13,336 nucleotides of DNA from Anaerolineales bacterium (GTDB lineage Bacteria; Chloroflexota; Anaerolineae; 4572-78; J111): the NCBI GenBank assembly GCA_012032575.1, contig JAAUSP010000165.1, forward strand, positions 1-13,336, in the 5' to 3' direction. The position numbers and the translations under genes were made by a program. Below, one piece after another: positions 1 through 7,903 of the stretch. The notes under the pieces are model-generated. The model had not been told where the DNA came from. It ran no database searches and saw only the letters and a list, made by a program, of their open reading frames with translations. Each line of letters opens with the position of its first letter. Within the stretch, counting starts at the first letter, position 1.

Positions 1-62
1 CCCCGTCGCTGGCGCGACTCCCCTCTCCCTCTTAGGGAGAGGCGACCGAAGGGGAGGGGGGA
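1..62. repeat. Palindromic GC-rich dispersed-type repeat
   Basis: A perfect 9-bp inverted repeat, CCTCTCCCT (22-30) and AGGGAGAGG (34-42) with a 3-nt loop, is followed by a purine-rich GGGGAGGGGG tract. It looks like a mobile or dispersed intergenic palindrome rather than protein-coding sequence. It lies where the 5' part of the FemAB-like gene would be expected. Whether it is a true insertion or an assembly junction cannot be decided from the window. Confidence 0.55.
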
Positions 63-752
63 GAGAGTCACTCAGCCCTTCACTTCCTCCAAACCTCCGG
101 CTTCCACCCCGCCGACTCCATTCAGCCCCGCACCACGCTGGTGATTGACCTCAATGGTGATGAGGCGACTATCCTCGCGGCGATGAAACAGAAAACCCGC
201 TACAACATCCGCCTGGCCGAAAAAAAAGGCATCGCTGTGCGGCTGGGCAGCGCGGCGGATGTGGCCGTTTTTCACCAGCTCGCCCTCGTTACCGCCGCCC
301 GCGATGGCTTTGGGGTACATGACCTTGCCTATTATCAGACCGCCTACAACCTCTTTGCCCCGGAGCGCTGCGCCCTGCTCATCGCCGAATTTGAAGGTCA
401 ACCCCTGGCGGCGCTGCTGGTTTTTAGCTTTGGCCGGGAGGCTTATTATTTTTACGGCGCATCGGCCAACGAGCACCGCAATTTGATGGCCCCCTACCTG
501 CTTCAATGGGAAGCCATACGTTGGGCCAAAAACCAGGGCTGCACCCGCTACGATCTGTGGGGCATCCCCGATGCCGACCCGACCACCCTGGAAACCGAAT
601 TCGAGCAGCGCCACGATGGACTGTGGGGCGTCTACCGTTTCAAACGCGGCTTCGGCGGGCAGTGGGTCCAAAGCATCGGCGCGTTTGATTACATTTATAA
701 TCCCCTCCTCTACCAACTCTACAAATGGCGGCGCGGCGCACGGATTCCTTAA
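36..752 (+). CDS. FemAB-family peptidoglycan bridge aminoacyltransferase, 3' part
   Basis: This is the C-terminal part of a FemA/FemB/FemX-like enzyme of the GNAT-like fold. These enzymes use aminoacyl-tRNA to add amino acids to the peptidoglycan stem peptide at the cytoplasmic membrane. Family-like blocks are IQPRTTLVIDL just before the internal GTG at 141, MKQKTRYNIRLAEKKG, the YYFYGASANEHRNLMAPYLL block, and the C-terminal GLWGVYRFKRGFGG. The frame is open from 36, after an in-frame TAG at 33-35. Recognisable homology starts at about 66 (SALHFLQTSGFHPAD), well upstream of 141, so 141 is not the real start. A full family member has about 330-420 residues and only about 230 are open here. 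The N-terminal half is outside the window or displaced by the repeat at 1-62. The specific substrate cannot be read from the sequence. Confidence 0.8.
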   Translation, partial: GEATEGEGGESHSALHFLQTSGFHPADSIQPRTTLVIDLNGDEATILAAMKQKTRYNIRLAEKKGIAVRLGSAADVAVFHQLALVTAARDGFGVHDLAYYQTAYNLFAPERCALLIAEFEGQPLAALLVFSFGREAYYFYGASANEHRNLMAPYLLQWEAIRWAKNQGCTRYDLWGIPDADPTTLETEFEQRHDGLWGVYRFKRGFGGQWVQSIGAFDYIYNPLLYQLYKWRRGARIP

Positions 753-757
753 GACAA

Positions 758-792
758 GACCGCCGACCACAGACCGCCGACCGCCGAGGTAG
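758..792 (+). repeat. Heptamer tandem repeat after femAB-like stop
   Basis: Five consecutive 7-bp units start 5 nt after the stop codon: GACCGCC, GACCACA, GACCGCC, GACCGCC and GAGGTAG. The first four are close copies and the fifth is degraded. A related array with the same GACCGCC unit follows dnaJ at 6041-6068. Confidence 0.75.
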
Positions 793-819
793 AGCAAGTA
801 GATACCTTTGAAAATGCCA

Positions 820-909
820 TGTCATTCCGACCGAAGGGAGGAATCTTCTTTTCCGCTACCCAAATTCTATGGCAAAGACGAAGATTTCTCGCCGGCGCTC
901 GAAATGACA
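820..909. repeat. Imperfect inverted-repeat element (MITE-like palindrome)
   Basis: The ends are TGTCATT (820-826) and AATGACA (903-909). Inside them, GGAATCTTC (840-848) faces GAAGATTTC (880-888). The interior is imperfectly complementary, giving a hairpin of about 90 bp. The architecture resembles the small non-coding palindromes that begin with TGTCATTCC in several bacterial phyla. No open frame is credible inside it. It lies just upstream of the hrcA promoter. Confidence 0.6.
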
Positions 910-939
910 CCCCTCCCCCTCCTATCCCCTGATTTTCGT

Positions 940-968
940 TTGACTTGACTTTCACTTTATGGTATGAT
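940..968 (+). promoter_or_regulatory. Promoter of the hrcA operon
   Basis: A TTGACT -35 box (940-945) and a TATGAT -10 box (963-968) are separated by 17 bp. TGG before the -10 box makes it an extended -10. The predicted transcription start is near 975, which places the CIRCE immediately downstream of +1. This is a housekeeping sigma-70-type promoter, as expected for HrcA-controlled class I heat-shock operons. Confidence 0.8.
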
Positions 969-981
969 TCCGTGCAAATTT

Positions 982-1008
982 TTAGCACTCACAACCTTAG
1001 AGTGCTAA
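982..1008 (+). promoter_or_regulatory. CIRCE operator (HrcA binding site)
   Basis: This is a perfect TTAGCACTC-N9-GAGTGCTAA inverted repeat matching the CIRCE consensus. It sits between the predicted start of transcription and the hrcA start codon. HrcA dimers bind such sites and block transcription; heat stress releases them because HrcA needs the GroEL chaperonin to stay active in studied systems. Because the site lies in the transcribed region it can also form a hairpin in the mRNA leader. Confidence 0.97.
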
Positions 1009-1024
1009 AACACAGTTAACAATC

Positions 1025-2065
1025 ATGGCTGACAACCTTTTATCTGAGCGACAACAGATAGTTTTGCGGTTGATGGTGCAAGAGTACATCCAAACCGCTT
1101 TACCGGTCAGCTCTAAAACGATCACGGCAGAGTACCCGGTTGGGGTCAGTTCGGCGACTATCCGCAACGAAATGGCGGCGCTGGAGGACATGGGCTATTT
1201 AATGCAGCCTCACACCTCCGCCGGGCGGGTTCCCACCGAACTGGGCTACCGCTACTTTGTCGAAAAGCTGATGGAAAAGGCCGACCTGCCGCTGGAAGAA
1301 CAGCGCATGATCAGCCACCAGTTCCACCAGTCCCGGCTAGAGCTTGACCAATGGCTGCGCCTCAGCGCGGCGGTTTTGGCTCGCACCTCGCACAACGCTT
1401 CATTAGTAACCGCGCCCAAAAGCGAGCGCTGTTATCTGAAGCACATCGAGCTGATCTCGCTGCGGGATAATTTGGTTCTGCTCATTTTGGTGCTGCAAGG
1501 GGGCACGCTCAAGCAGCAAATTTTGGAACTGGATAGCCCGGTTGACCAGGATGAACTTGGCCCGACTGCCCAACAACTGACCGAGTTGTGGGCCGGCTTG
1601 AATGCCCCCGAAATTGCCGCCACGACCACCACCCTGACCGGTCTGGCGGCGACGGTAGGCGAAGTAGCCATGGATACCATGCGCCGCATTGACGCCCGCC
1701 GCAGCAGCGATATTTATCACGACGGCCTGCTCAACTCGCTCAATCAGCCGGAATTCCGCCATCGCGAGGGCGTTCAGCAGGTCATCCGGGCGCTCGAAGA
1801 GCAGCAGTTGGTCGAGCAGTTGGTCGGTGAAGCATTGCAGCACGGCGGCGTCCAGATCATCATCGGCGGCGAGGGCAAGTGGGAAGAGCTGTCAGAGGTG
1901 GGCATTGTGCTGGCCCGCTACGGTATTGACGATACAGTGCATGGAGCGATGGGCGTATTAGGTCCGGTGCGGATGGCTTACGGCCGGGCTGTTTCGGTGG
2001 TGCGCTATATGTCGTACCTGATGAGCGACCTGATCAGCGACCTGTACGGGTACAAAAGCCAGTAA
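1025..2065 (+). CDS. hrcA: Heat-inducible transcription repressor HrcA
   Basis: A 346-residue protein, normal for HrcA. The N-terminal winged-helix DNA-binding domain covers about residues 5-80 and includes LSERQQIVLRLMVQEYI, the SSATIRNEMAALEDMGYL recognition region and the following TSAGRVPTELGYRYFV block. The rest is the GAF-like and dimerisation part, ending with the typical PVRMAYGRAVSVVRYMSYL segment. The start at 1025 fits the family N-terminus. No clear Shine-Dalgarno sequence precedes it, and the leader is about 50 nt with the CIRCE in it, so HrcA may be translated weakly. As first gene behind the CIRCE it should repress its own operon. No frame disruption is seen. Confidence 0.97.
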   Translation: MADNLLSERQQIVLRLMVQEYIQTALPVSSKTITAEYPVGVSSATIRNEMAALEDMGYLMQPHTSAGRVPTELGYRYFVEKLMEKADLPLEEQRMISHQFHQSRLELDQWLRLSAAVLARTSHNASLVTAPKSERCYLKHIELISLRDNLVLLILVLQGGTLKQQILELDSPVDQDELGPTAQQLTELWAGLNAPEIAATTTTLTGLAATVGEVAMDTMRRIDARRSSDIYHDGLLNSLNQPEFRHREGVQQVIRALEEQQLVEQLVGEALQHGGVQIIIGGEGKWEELSEVGIVLARYGIDDTVHGAMGVLGPVRMAYGRAVSVVRYMSYLMSDLISDLYGYKSQ

Positions 2066-2067
2066 AA

Positions 2068-2165
2068 ATTGTGAATGGTGAATAGCCAATTGTGAATTGT
2101 GAACGGCTTAATAGCCTTAGAGTTTCATTAACAATTCACGATTTACAATTCACCATTCACAATTG
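2068..2165. repeat. Heptamer repeats in inverted arms, hrcA-grpE spacer
   Basis: The left arm (2068-2102) is five 7-bp units: ATTGTGA, ATGGTGA, ATAGCCA, ATTGTGA and ATTGTGA. The right arm (2131-2165) is five units of the opposite sense: ACAATTC, ACGATTT, ACAATTC, ACCATTC and ACAATTG. The outermost 16 bp (2068-2083 with 2148-2163) are perfectly complementary, so the spacer can fold into a long hairpin in the operon mRNA. The array begins 2 nt after the hrcA stop codon. Confidence 0.85.
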
Positions 2166-2179
2166 GTTAGAGGTAGTTT

Positions 2180-2782
2180 ATGCCAAAAAAGAAACACAAG
2201 GACCAGGTGATGGAAGAACAAATTTTAGAGAATGAATCTGTGGCGGCTAAAGAAGCCGAAAGCACTGCCAGCGATAATGGCGCAGTCAAAGAGGAAGAGA
2301 CATCCCCAGCGGCGGCGACGCCTAATTTGGAACAACAACTGGAGCAGGTCCGGCAGGAAGCCGCCCAAAATTTAGATGGCTGGCAGCGGGCCATGGCTGA
2401 ACTAGCCAATTTCAAACGACGCCAGGAAGATCAGCAAAAGTTACAGCGCGATATGATTAAGGCCGACGTGCTGCAAGGCGTCATCAGCGCGCTGGACGAT
2501 CTGGACCTGGCTTTTCAAAATGTACCCGCTCAACTCGACGGTCAGTTGGTGGGCTGGGTCGAGGGTTTCCGGCTGGTCCAGCGCAAACTGGACCGAATCT
2601 TGGACGATCAGGGTGTCAGCATGATTAATGCCGCCGGCGCGTTCGACCCGAACCTGCACGAAGCTGTCAGCCACGAAGACAACGCCGATCACGAAGAAGG
2701 CCAGATTATTGGTGAGCTGCGCAAGGGCTATCAAATTGGCAGCCGGGTTATCCGCCCGGCTCTGGTGCGAGTCGCCAAGTAA
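2180..2782 (+). CDS. grpE: Nucleotide exchange factor GrpE
   Basis: A 200-residue protein. Residues 1-47 are a charged, low-complexity N-terminus. Residues 48-100 form the long coiled-coil helix used for dimerisation (EQQLEQVRQEAAQNLDGWQR onward). The C-terminal beta-wing domain carries the GrpE signature FDPNLHEAV (155-163) and ends IGSRVIRPALVRVAK. GrpE releases ADP from DnaK and so resets the Hsp70 cycle. The start is supported by GAGGT about 6 nt upstream (in TTAGAGGTAGTTT). It is cotranscribed with hrcA and dnaK and the frame is intact. Confidence 0.96.
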   Translation: MPKKKHKDQVMEEQILENESVAAKEAESTASDNGAVKEEETSPAAATPNLEQQLEQVRQEAAQNLDGWQRAMAELANFKRRQEDQQKLQRDMIKADVLQGVISALDDLDLAFQNVPAQLDGQLVGWVEGFRLVQRKLDRILDDQGVSMINAAGAFDPNLHEAVSHEDNADHEEGQIIGELRKGYQIGSRVIRPALVRVAK

Positions 2783-2783
2783 A

Positions 2784-2849
2784 TGGAAGATTGGAGGATT
2801 GGAAGGTTGGAAATTTCACCAGCCTTCCACCTTCCAGCCTTCCACCTTC
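2784..2849. repeat. Octamer and 15-mer repeats in opposite arms, grpE-dnaK spacer
   Basis: The left arm (2784-2815) has four 8-bp units: TGGAAGAT, TGGAGGAT, TGGAAGGT and TGGAAATT. The right arm has two identical 15-mers, CAGCCTTCCACCTTC, at 2820-2834 and 2835-2849. The arms are imperfectly complementary (GGAAGG against CCTTCC), giving a hairpin in the spacer. The array begins 1 nt after the grpE stop codon. Related CCAACCTT octamers occur inside the coding region at 12715-12762. Confidence 0.8.
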
Positions 2850-2882
2850 TTAACATATCTCATCCCTTTAGCATAATTATAG

Positions 2883-4809
<1,927 letters not shown>

Positions 4810-4880
4810 GGTAGTAGGTAGTAAGGAGTAGGTAGTAGGGGATATTTTCTTTCCCCTACTGCCTACTACCTACTACCTAA
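4810..4880. repeat. Heptamer repeats in inverted arms, dnaK-dnaJ spacer
   Basis: The left arm (4810-4844) is GGTAGTA, GGTAGTA, AGGAGTA, GGTAGTA and GGGGATA. The right arm (4853-4880) is CCCCTAC, TGCCTAC, TACCTAC and TACCTAA. The arms pair over about 25 bp with few mismatches around an AT-rich loop. The array starts directly after the dnaK stop codon and ends just before the dnaJ Shine-Dalgarno. A hairpin here could influence the dnaK to dnaJ mRNA ratio; that is inference. Confidence 0.88.
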
Positions 4881-4892
4881 TCCAGGAAATCT

Positions 4893-6036
4893 ATGAGCAA
4901 CAAACGCGACTACTACGAAGTGCTGGGCGTAGCCAAAGGCGCTTCACCCGAAGAAATCAAAAAATCCTACCGCCAGTTGGCCCGCAAGTATCATCCCGAC
5001 GTCAATAAAGAACAGGACGCCGAGGATAAATTCAAAGAGATCAACGAGGCCTACGAAATTCTCTCCGATGACCAGAAGCGCGTGATGTATGACCGTTTCG
5101 GCCACGCCGGAGTCGGGGGGGCCAGCGGGTTTGGCGGCGGCTTCCAGGATTTTGGCGGGTTCCGCGACCCCTTTGAAATTTTTGAAGAGGTTTTTGGCGG
5201 CCTGGGTGGCTTCAGCCGGTCGCGCCGCCAGCGGGGCGGGGCCGCGCCGGGGCGCTGACCTGCGCTACGAGATGACCCTGGAATTTGAAGAGGCCGTTTT
5301 TGGCATCGAAAAAGAGATCGAAGTGCCGCGCCAGGAAACCTGTAATTCTTGTAACGGCAACGGCGTCGAACCCGGCACCTCGCCCATCCGCTGCCCGGAG
5401 TGCAACGGCACCGGCGAAATCCGGCGGCAGACCGGCTTCTTCATTAATATCGGCACCTGCCCCCGCTGCCAGGGCCGGGGCGAGATCATCACCAGCCCGT
5501 GCCGTGAATGTCGCGGGCAGGGCCGGATTGTCAAAACGCGCCGTCTGTCGGTCAAAGTGCCGGCGGGGGTGGATAACGGCACCCAAATTCGCCTATCGGG
5601 CGAAGGCGAGAGCGGCGCTCTGGGCGGCCCGCCCGGAAATCTGTATGTGGTGATTCGGGTCAAGCCGCACGAGTTTTTCCGCCGCAATGAAGAGACCGTC
5701 CACCTGGAACTGGGCATCAATATCACCCAGGCTGCCCTGGGCGATGAAGTCGAAGTGCCCACGCTGGACGGCAAAGAGATGATGACCATCCCCGCCGGGA
5801 CTCAAACCGGCGACACCATCCGGCTGCGCGGCAAAGGTGTGCCGCGTCTCCGCCGCGATGGCAGCAATATGGGCCGGGGCGACCAAATTGTCACCCTGCA
5901 AGTTCGCACCCCGACCAACCTGAGCAAAGAACAGCGTCACCTGCTGTTGGAATTGGGCAAAACCCTCGACCGCGAGGTGGTCCCGCAAAAGGAAAAGAGC
6001 TTCTTTGATCGCATCCGTGATGCACTGGGGATGTAA
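4893..6036 (+). CDS. dnaJ: Chaperone DnaJ (Hsp40), with an apparent frameshift
   Basis: The Hsp40 co-chaperone that delivers substrates to DnaK and stimulates its ATPase. The J domain is residues 1-70 with the HPD tripeptide at 34-36, followed by a Gly/Phe-rich region (about 74-107). The first frame ends at a TGA at 5256-5258. The rest is in the +1 frame, with [20 protein letters not shown], four zinc-binding motifs ([32 protein letters not shown]) and the C-terminal peptide-binding domains. Dropping one G from the GC-rich stretch near 5233-5241 (two GGGG runs) restores a 380-residue type I DnaJ. AGGA at 4884-4887 supports the start. The disruption is probably a homopolymer error. It is the last gene of the operon. 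Confidence 0.95.
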
Positions 6037-6040
6037 GAAC

Positions 6041-6068
6041 GACAGCCAACCGCCGACCGCCGCAGACC
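6041..6068 (+). repeat. Heptamer tandem repeat after dnaJ stop
   Basis: Four 7-bp units begin 4 nt after the stop codon: GACAGCC, AACCGCC, GACCGCC and the degraded GCAGACC. The unit matches that of the array after the femAB-like gene at 758-792. Confidence 0.7.
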
Positions 6069-6102
6069 TCACAGGTACGTTCTGCGAAAACCTGTGAGGT
6101 CT
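6064..6102. repeat. Perfect 13-bp inverted repeat downstream of dnaJ
   Basis: AGACCTCACAGGT (6064-6076) is exactly complementary to ACCTGTGAGGTCT (6090-6102) around a 13-nt loop. A short alternative pairing exists between CGCAG (6061-6065) and CTGCG (6082-6086). Only three T residues follow on the plus strand, so it is a poor intrinsic terminator by itself. It may be a dispersed palindrome or protect the 3' end of the operon mRNA. Confidence 0.7.
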
Positions 6103-6131
6103 TTGGCCCGGCGAAAGTGACTCTACAACAG

Positions 6132-6166
6132 AAAAGCCTCGCCGGATCGGGGCAAGGCTTTTTTAT
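6132..6166. terminator. Bidirectional terminator between dnaJ and tRNA-Thr
   Basis: AAAAGCCT (6132-6139) pairs with AGGCTTTT (6155-6162), extended by GCC/GGC after one mismatch, with a 7-nt loop. A T-rich run follows on the plus strand (6159-6164), and T residues follow on the minus strand as well. It can end the heat-shock operon from the left and the tRNA-Thr transcript from the right. Confidence 0.85.
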
Positions 6167-6178
6167 TGAAAAAGAAAA

Positions 6179-6251
6179 AGCCCCCGGTCAGACTCGAACT
6201 GACGACCTGCCGCTTACAAGGCGGCTGCTCTACCAACTGAGCTACGAGGGC
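6179..6251 (-). tRNA. tRNA-Thr (anticodon UGU)
   Basis: A complete 73-nt cloverleaf on the minus strand. The acceptor stem is GCCCTCG (5') with CGGGGGC (3'), including one T-G wobble. The D arm is GCTCAGTTGGTAGAGC. The anticodon stem GCCGC/GCGGC closes the loop CTTGTAA, giving anticodon TGT (plus-strand 6216-6218). The T arm is GTCAG-TTCGAGT-CTGAC. The discriminator is T and no CCA is encoded, so CCA must be added by nucleotidyltransferase. It decodes ACA and, with wobble, other ACN codons. Confidence 0.96.
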
Positions 6252-6255
6252 ATAG

Positions 6256-6290
6256 AAAAAGCCGCTGCACTAAACGTGCAGCGGTTTTTT
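6256..6290. terminator. Terminator-like hairpin directly 5' of tRNA-Thr
   Basis: CCGCTGCAC (6262-6270) pairs perfectly with GTGCAGCGG (6276-6284) around a 5-nt loop. It is flanked by AAAAA on the left and TTTTTT on the right, so it is terminator-shaped on both strands. On the minus strand it lies between the likely tRNA promoter and the tRNA, 5 nt from the mature 5' end. On the plus strand it could stop read-through towards the DUF2252 gene. Confidence 0.75.
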
Positions 6291-6306
6291 TATTTAGTTG
6301 GTCAAT

Positions 6307-6335
6307 ATGTTAGCACAATCAATTGCAAGAGTCAA
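6307..6335 (-). promoter_or_regulatory. Candidate promoter of tRNA-Thr
   Basis: On the minus strand TTGACT (6330-6335) and TAACAT (6307-6312) are separated by 17 bp, and TGC precedes the -10 box as an extended -10. The predicted start is near 6300, about 50 nt upstream of the tRNA. If right, the hairpin at 6256-6290 is in the tRNA leader. Confidence 0.5.
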
Positions 6336-6436
6336 AAGGTAAATTTTTGTGGGGGCTGGCTTGTGACGTTATGATCAACATCTGGCAAATCGAATAATAT
6401 TGACAACTAACTTTAAGGTTTTTGGACCCGACTCTG

Positions 6437-6457
6437 TGTTATAATCAGGGTTAACCC
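6437..6457 (+). promoter_or_regulatory. Extended -10 promoter and palindrome upstream of DUF2252 gene
   Basis: TGTTATAAT (6437-6445) is a perfect extended -10 element; no good -35 box lies at the right distance. The 10-bp palindrome GGGTTAACCC (6448-6457) covers the predicted start of transcription and is a possible operator. A TTGACA at 6399-6404 is too far upstream to pair with this -10 box. Confidence 0.6.
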
Positions 6458-6650
6458 ACATTTTCCTTCCTCAAAGAAAAACCGATACCCTTTCTTCGGG
6501 AAAAGGGTTGAACCGACATTCCTCCCGACAAATGGACAAGTTGTGTTTCCTATGTGGCTGCTGTGATTGCCTTACTCATAATTCCTTAAAGCTTATCCTT
6601 AACCCTCATCGGATCAACTCCATAAATAGTACGATCATTAGGAGGAAAAA
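6458..6650 (+). other. Untranslated leader of the DUF2252 gene
   Basis: About 190 nt between the predicted transcription start and the DUF2252 start codon. It holds one small hairpin, ACCCTTT (6487-6493) with AAAGGGT (6502-6508), and a strong Shine-Dalgarno AGGAGG at 6640-6645. The overlapping open frame starting at 6508 is Cys-rich by chance and runs out of frame through the next gene. No recognisable riboswitch was found. Confidence 0.4.
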
Positions 6651-7802
6651 ATGGATATCAAGAAAGCTACCGAAAAGTACGAAAAGTGGGTCAATCATCA
6701 GATACCCATCAACCAGGCCGATCTGCAAACAAAGCACGAGCGCATGGCTAACAGCCCATTTGAATTCCTGCGGGCCACCTTTTATCGGTGGACGCAGGTA
6801 TGGCCTGAGACGTGTGAAAAGGAGAAAATCGCCCCACAAGTACTGGTGGTCGGCGACCTGCACGTGGAGAACTTTGGAACGTGGCGTGACGATGAGAGCC
6901 GTCTGGTTTGGGGGGTGAACGATTTTGATGAAGCTTGTTATATGCCTTACACCAGCGATCTTATCCGTTTGGCTGCCAGTGCCGAACTGTCCAGTGGTAT
7001 CAGTCTCGATTTGGAACAAATGTGCCAAGAGATTCTGAATGGGTATAGCGAAACCCTGCAAAGTGGACGCAAGAGCAGCAAACCAATAATCTTGGCTGAG
7101 AAGAACGACTGGCTGCGCGAAATTGCGTTGGGCAAACTGCGTTATTCAAATAATTCTGACCGTCGGGATAAGTTCGAGGAGTTCTGGGAAAAGCTGCTAG
7201 GCTTGAAACCGCTCAAGGAGCCTCTGGAAGATAAACGGCTGCAGCAGGCAATGGACCAAGCTCGTCTCATTTTAGAGCGGATACTGCCGCAACCGCTGCC
7301 CGATTATGAGCTTGTTTGGCGTGAGGCAGGTCTGGGCAGTTTGGGGCGTCCCCGGTTTGTGGCGCGGGTTAAGAACTGGCAGGGTGGCCTGATTGCGCGT
7401 GAGGCGAAAGCATTGACCCTCTCAGCCTGGTTATGGGCCCAGGACGATGACCAGAAACAAAAAATCCGCTACCAGGAAATTCTCGATACAGCCGTGCGTA
7501 GTTCCGACCCCAAAATGAAAGTGATTGGAGCAAAGGATGATATCAGGTGGATCGTGCGTCGGCTCGCGCCGGATGCGGACAAAATAAAGTTGACCTCACC
7601 TCCCAAAAAACATCAGGACAACCTGTTAAGGCTGATGGGCCGGGAGACGGCTAATATCCACCTTGGCAGCAAAGGCCAGATCGCTGAGATACGGGAGGAT
7701 TTGAAAAAGCGCTGTGAAGGCGACATAGGGTGGCTTCTTAAGGCAACCGAAAAGATGGTAGATGCCATCAAGGCTGACTACAAAGACTGGAAAGACAGGT
7801 AA
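6651..7802 (+). CDS. DUF2252 family protein (COG4320-like, kinase-type fold)
   Basis: A 383-residue cytoplasmic protein of the uncharacterised DUF2252 family. Family features include the N-terminal MANSPFEFLRATFYRW block (33-47) and GDLHVENFG (68-76), followed by NDFDEACYMPYTSDLIRLAAS (about 90-110). The spacing of D69, N74 and D91/D93 resembles the catalytic loop and metal-binding motif of aminoglycoside-phosphotransferase-like kinases, so a phosphotransfer activity is plausible but unproven. No signal peptide or membrane segment is seen. The start is fixed by AGGAGG with 5-nt spacing. The gene lies 101 bp upstream of the PLD-like gene on the same strand, so the two may be cotranscribed. A 5-bp hairpin at 7871-7885 lies in the gap. 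Unlike the heat-shock genes, its stop codon is not followed by a heptamer array. Confidence 0.85.
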   Translation: MDIKKATEKYEKWVNHQIPINQADLQTKHERMANSPFEFLRATFYRWTQVWPETCEKEKIAPQVLVVGDLHVENFGTWRDDESRLVWGVNDFDEACYMPYTSDLIRLAASAELSSGISLDLEQMCQEILNGYSETLQSGRKSSKPIILAEKNDWLREIALGKLRYSNNSDRRDKFEEFWEKLLGLKPLKEPLEDKRLQQAMDQARLILERILPQPLPDYELVWREAGLGSLGRPRFVARVKNWQGGLIAREAKALTLSAWLWAQDDDQKQKIRYQEILDTAVRSSDPKMKVIGAKDDIRWIVRRLAPDADKIKLTSPPKKHQDNLLRLMGRETANIHLGSKGQIAEIREDLKKRCEGDIGWLLKATEKMVDAIKADYKDWKDR

Positions 7803-7903
7803 TAACTGTACCAGGATTGTGGGGACAAAGCAATCAACCAAGTGTTTTGGCATTTTGAGGTTTCAGTGTTGCGGGCATACCCCGCGCTAGAAAGGAGATA
7901 AAT

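Noticed and set aside
72..797. Long minus-strand open frame opposite the femAB-like gene
   Set aside because: It mirrors the codons of the plus-strand gene, has no recognisable domain and overlaps clear FemAB homology.
749..988. Minus-strand small gene between femAB and hrcA
   Set aside because: It runs through the palindromic element and the heptamer repeat; no Shine-Dalgarno and no homology.
6508..6918. Cys-rich small protein (FLCGCCDC) in the DUF2252 leader
   Set aside because: It begins with TTG without a Shine-Dalgarno, runs out of frame into the DUF2252 gene and loses any character there.
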